Assembly (NCBI RefSeq): GCF_007829955.1
Contig: NZ_VIWX01000001.1
Coordinates: 868,001 to 932,000, forward strand
DNA from: Saccharopolyspora dendranthemae
Lineage (GTDB): Bacteria > Actinomycetota > Actinomycetes > Mycobacteriales > Pseudonocardiaceae
DNA: 64,000 nucleotides
Reading direction: 5' to 3'
Both the position numbers and the translations under genes were made by a program. Shown one piece after another: positions 43,586 to 52,051 of the stretch (position 1 is its first letter; each line of letters opens with the position of its first letter). The notes beneath the pieces are model-generated. The model saw nothing but the letters and a program-made list of their open reading frames with translations, searched no databases and was not told the DNA's origin.

Positions 43586-43600
43586 GAATCAGGGGGATTC
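43586..43600 (+). promoter_or_regulatory. Hairpin presenting a ribosome binding site in its loop
   Basis: GAATC (43586-43590) and GATTC (43596-43600) flank AGGGG, the ribosome binding site for GTG 43604. Confidence 0.3.
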
Positions 43601-43603
43601 CAC

Positions 43604-44347
43604 GTGACGTACCCACCGCAGCAGCCGCCCGGACAGGGCGGGTGGGGGCAGCAGCCCGGTGGCCAGTACCCGCAGCAACCCGGCGGGCAGTTCCCGCCCA
43701 GCGGCGGCCAGCAGCCGCAGCCGGGCGGCGCCTACCCGCCGAGCGGCGGTCAGCCGTACCCGCAGCAGCCCGGCGGCGCCTACCCGCCCGGCGGCCAGCA
43801 GTTCCAACAGGGCGGCTACCCGCAGCAACCGAACCAGTTCGGCGGCTACGGGCAGCCCCCGAAGAAGAAGTCCCCGCTGCCGTGGATCTTCGGCGGCCTC
43901 GGCGGCCTGGTCGTCATCGGCGTCATCATCGCCCTGGTCCTCGTCTTCACCGGCGGCCCCGGCGACCCCAAGGCCGTGGCGCAGGACGCCGTGGAGAGCA
44001 TCAACGCGAAGGACTTCGCGGCGCTGCAGTCGGTCAGCTGCAAGAAGGAGCGAGCGGGGCTGCAGGAGGTCATCGACTCGATGGAGGGCAAGGGCGGTGA
44101 CGTCGCCCAGCTCAAGGAGCTGGGGCTGACCGACGCCGACGTCAAGAAGTTCGTCGACGGCTTGTCCTTCCGCGCCACCCTCGGCGAGGTCGTCGACAAC
44201 GGTGACGACACCGCCACGGCGAAGGTCACCGGCGAGATGCAGGCGACCGGCACGATCATGGGCAGGGACCTGAGCCAGATGCCCCCGTTCCCGCTGGACG
44301 AGGACTTCAAGATGGTCGTCGAAGGCGGCGAGTGGAAGATCTGCTGA
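43604..44347 (+). CDS. Pro/Gln/Gly-rich single-pass membrane protein, second of the pair
   Basis: The protein has 247 residues from GTG 43604. It has the same plan as the preceding protein: a repeat-rich N-terminus (GGQYPQQPGGQFPPSGGQ), PPKKKSPLPW, one helix (IFGGLGGLVVIGVIIALVLVF) and an outer domain (AVAQDAVESINAKDFAALQSVSCKKE ... VEGGEWKIC). The two share the MTYPPQQP start and EWK-C end, so they arose by duplication. The DUF4333 protein at 24.4 kb has the same topology. Function is unknown. Confidence 0.78.
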   Translation: MTYPPQQPPGQGGWGQQPGGQYPQQPGGQFPPSGGQQPQPGGAYPPSGGQPYPQQPGGAYPPGGQQFQQGGYPQQPNQFGGYGQPPKKKSPLPWIFGGLGGLVVIGVIIALVLVFTGGPGDPKAVAQDAVESINAKDFAALQSVSCKKERAGLQEVIDSMEGKGGDVAQLKELGLTDADVKKFVDGLSFRATLGEVVDNGDDTATAKVTGEMQATGTIMGRDLSQMPPFPLDEDFKMVVEGGEWKIC

Positions 44348-44362
44348 CGTCCGGCCCCGGAT

Positions 44363-44406
44363 GTCGGAACGGCCCGCACCGAGCGTTCGGTGCGGGCCGT
44401 TCCGAC
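44363..44406. terminator. Bidirectional terminator between convergent genes
   Basis: A perfect 20 bp stem: 44363-44382 (starts GTCGGAACGG) pairs with 44387-44406 over a GCGT loop. It lies between the second Pro/Gln-rich gene and trmI. Confidence 0.7.
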
Positions 44407-44413
44407 GTCTGGG

Positions 44414-46461
<2,048 letters not shown>

Positions 46462-46467
46462 TGCCGA

Positions 46468-46473
46468 AGGGTA
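46468..46473 (-). promoter_or_regulatory. -10 box, leaderless promoter of M50 protease gene
   Basis: The minus strand reads TACCCT, 6 nt, then ATG 46461. Confidence 0.42.
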
Positions 46474-46581
46474 GTCCGTCGGAGGTGAGGAGACTGTGAC
46501 GCCCGGTTGCCCCCGGCGCGAGTTCGCGAAGATTTCGATCGGGCGCCCCTCCCGCGCCGATGTCGTGTCAGGAGGTTTCGT

Positions 46582-46587
46582 TAGGGT
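46582..46587 (+). promoter_or_regulatory. -10 box of RecB-like nuclease gene
   Basis: TAGGGT, 8 nt, then ATG 46596. It is divergent from the M50 promoter. Confidence 0.35.
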
Positions 46588-46595
46588 CCGTGGTC

Positions 46596-47486
46596 ATGGC
46601 CGAGACCGTGCAGCAGGAAACCGCCAAGCCCGCGGACGCGACCCGGCGGCGACCGGCGCTCTCGCCCTCGCGGGCCGGGGATTTCAAGCAGTGCCCGCTG
46701 CTCTACCGCTTCCGCGCGGTGGACCGGCTGCCGGAGAAGCCGACGCGCGCGCAGGCGCGCGGCACGGTCGTGCACTCGGTGCTGGAACGGCTCTACGGCC
46801 TGCCCACGGAGCAGCGCGACCGGCAGCAGGCGGGAGATCTGCTGGCACCGGCCTGGGAGGAGATCCGCGCCGAGCAGCCGGAGCTGGAGCACCTGTTCGA
46901 GGGCCCGGACGACCCGGAGCTGGCCCAGTGGTTGACGTCCGCGAGCGGCCTGCTCGACGCGTACTTCGAGATGGAGGACCCGCAGCGGCTGCAGCCCGAG
47001 GCCTGCGAGCTGCGGGTGGAGACGGAGCTTCCGTCGGGCCTGCTGCTGCGCGGTTTCATCGATCGGGTGGATGTCGCTCCCACCGGTGAGATCCGCCTGG
47101 TCGACTACAAGACCGGCAAGGCTCCGCGCGAGATCGGCGAAGCCAAGGCGATGTTCCAGATGAAGTTCTACGCCTTGGTCCTGTGGCGGTTGCGCGGTGA
47201 GATCCCCCGCCAGCTGCTGCTGATGTACCTGGCGAACAAGCAGAAACTCGCCTACTCCCCCGACGAGGACGAGTTGCGCCGCTTCGAGCGCACGCTCGAA
47301 GCGATCTGGCAGGCGATCCTGCGCGCGGGCAAAACCGGGGATTTCCGGCCGAATCCGAGCAAGCTCTGCGACTACTGCGATCACAAGGCCCTCTGCCCCG
47401 CCTTCGGCGGCACCCCGCCGCCCTACCCCGGCTGGCCGGAAGACCCCGCCACCAACGAAGAGTCCATCCTGGACCGAACGGACTGA
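46596..47486 (+). CDS. RecB/Cas4-like PD-(D/E)XK nuclease with Fe-S cluster
   Basis: The protein has 296 residues from ATG 46596. The nuclease core includes ARGTVVHSVLERLY, LLRGFIDRVDVAP (acidic metal residue) and IRLVDYKTGKAP (D-x-K). Four cysteines fit an AddB/Cas4-type 4Fe-4S cluster: one in FKQCPLLYRF and three in LCDYCDHKALC. It probably acts in DNA repair or end processing. The mycobacterial counterpart also lies next to trmI. Repeat copy B begins about 29 nt after its stop. Confidence 0.9.
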   Translation: MAETVQQETAKPADATRRRPALSPSRAGDFKQCPLLYRFRAVDRLPEKPTRAQARGTVVHSVLERLYGLPTEQRDRQQAGDLLAPAWEEIRAEQPELEHLFEGPDDPELAQWLTSASGLLDAYFEMEDPQRLQPEACELRVETELPSGLLLRGFIDRVDVAPTGEIRLVDYKTGKAPREIGEAKAMFQMKFYALVLWRLRGEIPRQLLLMYLANKQKLAYSPDEDELRRFERTLEAIWQAILRAGKTGDFRPNPSKLCDYCDHKALCPAFGGTPPPYPGWPEDPATNEESILDRTD

Positions 47487-47514
47487 ACCACCGAAGGCGC
47501 TTCAACGACACCGG

Positions 47515-47800
47515 CCCACCTGACCAACCCACGTCAGGCAACCGGCGAAGCCGGTTTCTCAGTGCCCCACCCCAGCAACTTGCACCGCCGCGGGTTCTCA
47601 GACGCCTTCTGGGGAGGACAGCCGACGTGCCGTGTATTGGCATACATAAGCCTCGGATCCCGGAGCCAGAAGGCGTCTGAGGTTCCGCATCTTGCACCGC
47701 GAAGCAGAGGGACCACTGAGTAGTTGTCAGTAGACCCGCACCGCGAACCAACGGAACCACTGAGCGTCAGTGAACCCGCACCACCCAACAAGCAGAAGCA
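47515..47800. repeat. Long dispersed intergenic repeat, copy B
   Basis: About 286 bp matching 33213-33549 part by part. It has a CCTGAC/GTCAGG stem (47519-47538) and a second hairpin (47540-47556). CTCAGACGCCTTCTGG is at 47597-47612 with its complement at 47666-47681, and degenerate GGAACCACTGAG units follow. It has one tandem unit fewer than copy A. It sits in a convergent gap in the same orientation as copy A. Confidence 0.85.
47540..47556 (+). terminator. Hairpin 2 of repeat B
   Basis: AACCGGC-GAA-GCCGGTT is followed by TCTC. Compared with copy A, arm changes on both sides keep the pairing. It lies 54 nt after the nuclease stop. Confidence 0.5.
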
Positions 47801-47860
47801 TCCGAGCGGTCACACCCGAAAGCGCGCCCCACGGAACAGTTCCGGCACCGACGAGAACGA

Positions 47861-48706
47861 TCAATCCTCGTACGGGTCGTAGTTCGCCGCAGTGCCGTAC
47901 TCGCCGGCCTGCGTCTGGTCGATGACCGCGAACCGCGCCCCCGTCGGGTCCCGCAGCACGGCCATCCGGCCGATGCTCGAGTCGTAGGGATCCACCCGGA
48001 CGCGGCCACCGTTGGCGATGGCCGTGCGCACCAGCTCGTCCGTGCCGATGTCCGGATCGGCTCCCAGGTACAGCAGCCAGTGCGGCTGGGTGGTTTCGGT
48101 GATGAAGTCGCGGATCATGCTGACCCGGGCCAGCACGGATTCCTCGCCGAGGTACCAGACCGAGTAGTCCGAGCGGTGCACGGTGCCGAACTGCTCCGCG
48201 CTGTAGCCGAACAACTCCTGGAAGAAGTTGTCGGCGGTCTGCGCCTTGATGGTGACCAGCTCGGCCCACATCAGGGTGCCTGGCAGTCCGACGTCGAACT
48301 GCCAGGACTCCTCCGGTTCCAGCAAACCGAATTCCGCGTCGGAGGGGCCCATCAGCACGGCCTTGCGGCCCACCCTGGGCACCGAGTTCAGCGGCACGGT
48401 CTGCACCGCGCCGTGCTCCTCCGCCTCGGCGACCTTCTCCGCGCAGTCGGCGGCGGCCAGGTAGAGCCGCCACATCGACTGGTCACCGGAGGCCGCGCGC
48501 AGGCTGGCGACCGGGAACCCGTCGCGCAGCGCGATGACGTGTTCCCCGGACACCGGGTCGGAGTAGGACTCGTACTCCCAGTCGAACAGGTTCGCGTAGA
48601 ACTCACGGGCCTTCTCGAGATTCGTGGTGATCAGCTCGATCCAGCAGGGCATGCCTGCGTAGAGCTGCCACTGCGGCGGCGTCTTCCCCGGGACCACTAC
48701 TGCCAT
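47861..48706 (-). CDS. VOC family protein with two glyoxalase-like domains
   Basis: The protein has 281 residues from ATG 48706, which follows a GGGGG. ATG 48718 is an alternative without a site. Two tandem beta-alpha-beta modules are visible: GMPCWIELITTNLEKAREFYANLFDWEYE, and from about residue 145 GTLMWAELVTIKAQTADNFFQELFGY. Each contributes a possible metal-binding pocket. It resembles the actinobacterial CFP30B/Rv0577 group. The reaction is unknown. It converges on the RecB-like gene across repeat B. Confidence 0.85.
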   Translation of the reverse strand: MAVVVPGKTPPQWQLYAGMPCWIELITTNLEKAREFYANLFDWEYESYSDPVSGEHVIALRDGFPVASLRAASGDQSMWRLYLAAADCAEKVAEAEEHGAVQTVPLNSVPRVGRKAVLMGPSDAEFGLLEPEESWQFDVGLPGTLMWAELVTIKAQTADNFFQELFGYSAEQFGTVHRSDYSVWYLGEESVLARVSMIRDFITETTQPHWLLYLGADPDIGTDELVRTAIANGGRVRVDPYDSSIGRMAVLRDPTGARFAVIDQTQAGEYGTAANYDPYED

Positions 48707-48867
48707 GCCAACCCCCATCGGCGTCGTCCAAGATCGTCACGCTCGAAAATACGCCTCAGGTGTGACAACCGCGGACCCGCCGGACTAACTCGCACTCACC
48801 CGCCCAGCCTCCCTCGACGAGGCCCAGGTGAACACGATTGAGACACCTGTTCGCCCGAATGGCGCAA

Positions 48868-48945
48868 CCTTGCCCAGTTTTAGTCCGAACTGAGCCGACA
48901 AAACGGACATGATCATGGCTCGGTTTGGACTAAAACTGGGCAAGG
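48868..48945. repeat. Dispersed palindromic element, copy 2
   Basis: This 78 bp palindrome has perfect 19 bp outer arms: CCTTGCCCAGTTTTAGTCC at 48868-48886 and its complement at 48927-48945. It has inner GAGCC/GGCTC arms and the same CATGATCATG centre as copy 1 (7053-7124). It lies 56 nt beyond the hisG stop, so it may terminate hisG. Confidence 0.78.
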
Positions 48946-49000
48946 ACACGGCGGTGTCGGCGCGTCGGGCGCACCGACACCGGAAACGCCGGGAGCGACC

Positions 49001-49849
49001 TCAGAGGCGGCAGGCGCGGATGTCGGAGGACAGGATCGCCTTGGCCCCCACTTCCACGAGCCGGTCCATGATCGCCGGGGCGTCCTTGCGGGAGACCATG
49101 GCGCGGACCGCGACCCAGCCCTCGTCGGCCAGCGGCGACATCGTCGGCGAGCCCAGACCCGGGGTCATCTTCGTGGCGTCGTCGATCAGTTCCTTCGGGC
49201 AGTTGTACTCCAGCATCACGTACTGCTGGGCGAACACCACGCCCTGAAGCCTCGCGATCAGCTGGTTCTTCACCTGCTCCTGGTCGGAGCCACGGCGTTC
49301 GAGGACCACCGCCTCGGACTTGCAGATCGGGTCGCCGAAGGCCACGAGCCCGTGCTGGCGCAGGGTGCGGCCCGAGCCGACCACGTCGGCGATCGCGTCG
49401 GCGACCCCGAGCTGGATGGAGATCTCGACCGCTCCGTCCAGCCGGATCACCTCGGCCGTCACCCCGTAGCGGGCCAGGTCGTCGGCCACCAGCCGCGGGT
49501 AGGAGGTCGCGATGCGCTTGCCCTGCAGATCGGCCACCGTCCACTCACCGGCCTCGGCGGGCGCCGCGTAGCGGAAGGTCGATCCGCCGAAGCCCAGCGC
49601 CAGGCGCTCGTCGACCGGTGCTCCGGAATCCAGCGCCAGGTCGCGTCCGGTCAGACCGAGGTCGAGCTCACCGGAGCCGACGTAGATCGCGATGTCCTTG
49701 GGCCGCAGGAAGAAGAACTCGACCTCGTTGGCGTTGTCGATCACCGTCAGGTCCCGCTGCTCATGGCGCTGCCGGTACCCGGCTTCCGCGAGCATCTCGG
49801 ACGCGGGACCGGCAAGCGTGCCCTTGTTGGGCACTGCGACGCGCAGCAT
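49001..49849 (-). CDS. hisG: ATP phosphoribosyltransferase, long form
   Basis: The protein has 282 residues from ATG 49849 with AGGAGGAG upstream. It starts [20 protein letters not shown]. The PRPP-binding stretch is [21 protein letters not shown]. The C-terminal ~75 residues ([26 protein letters not shown]) form the regulatory ACT-like domain of long-form enzymes, so feedback inhibition by histidine is expected. It catalyses the first step of histidine synthesis and follows hisE by 162 nt. Confidence 0.95.
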   Translation of the reverse strand: MLRVAVPNKGTLAGPASEMLAEAGYRQRHEQRDLTVIDNANEVEFFFLRPKDIAIYVGSGELDLGLTGRDLALDSGAPVDERLALGFGGSTFRYAAPAEAGEWTVADLQGKRIATSYPRLVADDLARYGVTAEVIRLDGAVEISIQLGVADAIADVVGSGRTLRQHGLVAFGDPICKSEAVVLERRGSDQEQVKNQLIARLQGVVFAQQYVMLEYNCPKELIDDATKMTPGLGSPTMSPLADEGWVAVRAMVSRKDAPAIMDRLVEVGAKAILSSDIRACRL

Positions 49850-50011
49850 GGGGAACTCCTCCTGGGACAACACTCGGCTTGACGAGCGGTGCGGTTGGCG
49901 GGGATCCCGGGACGGGGAGCGCGGACGCCCACCGGCTCGAGATCTCCTGCTCACGTGCGCCACGGAGAGCGGCTCCGACGCGCGCGTGGCGACCTGAGCT
50001 GTGTTTGCGTA

Positions 50012-50275
50012 CTACAGGTAGCGGTAGACGTCCTCCAAGGACAGTCCGCGACCCAGCATGATGACCTGCAGCCGGTAGAGCAGCTGCGAGATCTCCTCGG
50101 CGAGTTCCTCGTCGGACTCGTGCTCGGCGGCCAGCCAGACCTCTCCGGCCTCCTCCAGGACCTTCTTGCCCTGGGCGTGCACACCGGATTCGAGCGCGGC
50201 CACCGTCGAGGAACCCTTTGGGCGGGTCCGGGCACGTTCCTGCAGCTCGGCGAACAACTCGTCGAAGGTCTTCAC
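50012..50275 (-). CDS. hisE: Phosphoribosyl-ATP diphosphatase HisE
   Basis: The protein has 87 residues from GTG 50275, which has AAGGA 8 nt upstream. GTG 50311 would add 12 residues. It is a MazG-like helical fold with metal ligands in [29 protein letters not shown]. It hydrolyses phosphoribosyl-ATP to phosphoribosyl-AMP, the second step of histidine synthesis. hisG lies downstream on the same strand. Confidence 0.94.
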   Translation of the reverse strand: MKTFDELFAELQERARTRPKGSSTVAALESGVHAQGKKVLEEAGEVWLAAEHESDEELAEEISQLLYRLQVIMLGRGLSLEDVYRYL

Positions 50276-50348
50276 GTTCTCGATCCTTGCATCCGTCCTG
50301 GGCGGGTTCACATCGGACCCGTCCGTTTGCGGGCTCGATCACGGCCGA

Positions 50349-51293
50349 TCAGCGGAAGCCCGTGGTGGCTTCCAGGACCGCGCCGAGCGTGTCCTTGATC
50401 ATCGCGAGCGCGGCTCCGCGCGGGCTGGAGCGCCCGCCGGAGACGGTGATCTCCCCGGCGTCGCCGCAGTCGTAGCGCACCGCCTTCTCCGGCCCGCGCA
50501 GCGCCCCCAGCGGGGAGGCCTCCGGCTCCGGTGACAGCACCACCCGCACCGAGCCGGGCTCGTCGCGCACCGCGCGCGCCACCTGCCGCAGGCGATGACC
50601 TGCTGGAACAGCGGGAAGCGGAGTCGCGATCGACTCGGCCTCCACGCGGGTCGTCGCGGGGTCCCAGCCCCACAGCAACGCGCTGATCAGCCGGAACTTG
50701 GTCGCGGCGTCGGCACCGGAGAGGTCGTTGCCCGGGTCGGCCTCGGCGATGCCGGCGCGCTGCGCATCGGCCACGGCCTCCTCCAGCGCAGCACCGTCGG
50801 CGAGGCGGTCGAGGACGAACGTGGCGGTCCCGTTGACGCAGCCGGACACCTCGGGCACGTCGAAGCCGCGCAGCACCGACCGGGCGAGGTCGCCCGCGGG
50901 CATCGCAGCACCGGTGGCACCTGAGATCCGCACGGACCGCCCGGCCGCGTCAGCCGCTGCGGCCAGCTCGCTCCAGTGCGTGAGCAGGTGCGACTTGGTC
51001 GCGGTGACCACGTGCGCGCCCGCGCGCAGGGCCTGCAGCGCTTCGCGCGCCGCACGCTCGCCGCCATCGGAGGGCACGGCCTGCGCGAACACCCGCGCGC
51101 CGGTGCGCTCCAGCAGCGCGGGCAGGTCGGTGAGCGGCTCCCACTCCCCCGATTCCCGCTGGCGATCCCGGCCGCGCACGGCGACCACCCGCAGGTCCAG
51201 GCCGTGCTGCCGACCGCGTTCGGTGACGAGGTCGGCGTAGGCCCGGCCGACCGGCCCGCACCCGGCGAGCACGATCGGCAGCGGGTCGGTCAC
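50349..51293 (-). CDS. Homoserine dehydrogenase-like protein without ACT domain
   Basis: The protein has 314 residues from GTG 51293. The NAD(P)-binding start is IVLAGCGPVGRAYADLV. HVVTATKSHLL corresponds to the family's VVTANK. CVNGTATFVLDRLADG and AEADPGNDLSGADAATKFRLISALLWG match the substrate domain, including the catalytic Lys. It ends before any ACT domain. It may reduce aspartate semialdehyde or a related aldehyde. Its start overlaps the upstream HAD gene by 4 nt (GTGA), so they are coupled and could act on one metabolite. Confidence 0.82.
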   Translation of the reverse strand: MTDPLPIVLAGCGPVGRAYADLVTERGRQHGLDLRVVAVRGRDRQRESGEWEPLTDLPALLERTGARVFAQAVPSDGGERAAREALQALRAGAHVVTATKSHLLTHWSELAAAADAAGRSVRISGATGAAMPAGDLARSVLRGFDVPEVSGCVNGTATFVLDRLADGAALEEAVADAQRAGIAEADPGNDLSGADAATKFRLISALLWGWDPATTRVEAESIATPLPAVPAGHRLRQVARAVRDEPGSVRVVLSPEPEASPLGALRGPEKAVRYDCGDAGEITVSGGRSSPRGAALAMIKDTLGAVLEATTGFR

Positions 51294-52009
51294 GCCGCCG
51301 GGGCGAGCAGATCGCCCAGCGCGGCGAAGTCGACGTCGGTGAGCGAATGGCGCAGCGTCCGCCGGGGTCCGTCCTCCAACGGCACCTCGCACGGGATCGC
51401 CAGCACCGCGCAGCCGGCGGCTTCGGCGGAGGCGACGCCGGTGGGCGAGTCCTCGACGGCGACGCAGTCGGCCGGGTCCACGCCGAGCAGGCGCGCGGCC
51501 TTGAGGTACGGCTCGGGATCAGGCTTGTTCTTGCCGTCGACCTCGTCGCCGCAGACCGTGACGTCGAAGGAGTCGTGGCCGAGGGTGTCCAGCGCCATGT
51601 CGGTGAGCGGCCGGATCGTGGAGGTCACCAGCGCGGTCGGCAGTCCGAGCTCCTTGGTGCGCCGCAACGCCTCCTCGGCGCCCGGTCGCCAGGGCAGGCC
51701 CTCACCGAACAGGCGGGTCATGCGGCGCGCGACCCAGCTGGCGGCACCCGCGATCTCCGACGGTCCCTCGGGCAGTCCGAGGTCGACCAGCAGGAGGCGC
51801 ATGCTGCGGGTCATGTTGGAACCGACCATGTCCTCGCGCACCTGCGGCGAGAGGCTGCCGCCCCGATGCGCCGCGTAGTCGTCGAGTGCGATGGTCCACA
51901 ACTTCTCGGAATCGACGAGCGTGCCGTCCATGTCGAACAGCACGGCGGCGGGCTGGCCCACGCGCAACACTCCGTTCACAGCGGTAGAGGGGTCGCTACC
52001 AGTACACAC
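51290..52009 (-). CDS. HAD-superfamily phosphatase (beta-phosphoglucomutase-like)
   Basis: The protein has about 239 residues with GTG 52009, but the exact start is uncertain. HAD motif I is VLFDMDGTLVDSE with the Asp nucleophile and the acid Asp. Motif II is in ALVTSTIRP, and motifs III/IV are KNKPDPEPYLKAA and VAVEDSPTGVASA. The cap domain lies between residues ~35 and 100. It removes phosphate from an unknown small molecule. It is coupled to the homoserine dehydrogenase-like gene. Confidence 0.87.
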   Translation of the reverse strand: MCTGSDPSTAVNGVLRVGQPAAVLFDMDGTLVDSEKLWTIALDDYAAHRGGSLSPQVREDMVGSNMTRSMRLLLVDLGLPEGPSEIAGAASWVARRMTRLFGEGLPWRPGAEEALRRTKELGLPTALVTSTIRPLTDMALDTLGHDSFDVTVCGDEVDGKNKPDPEPYLKAARLLGVDPADCVAVEDSPTGVASAEAAGCAVLAIPCEVPLEDGPRRTLRHSLTDVDFAALGDLLAPAA

Positions 52010-52051
52010 GACTCTCTGTACCGATTCCTACCCAACGTGTCCCAAGACTCC

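Larger units (their letters stand above)
47487..47860. other. Convergent intergenic region with dispersed repeat B
   Basis: This gap of 374 bp between the nuclease stop and the VOC stop is mostly taken up by the repeat. The last ~60 bp before the VOC stop show nothing I recognise. Confidence 0.75.

Noticed and set aside
47534..47791. 85-residue minus-strand protein gene in repeat B
   Set aside because: It lies entirely in the dispersed repeat, has no ribosome binding site and its start differs from copy A. Kept only as a low-weight hypothesis.
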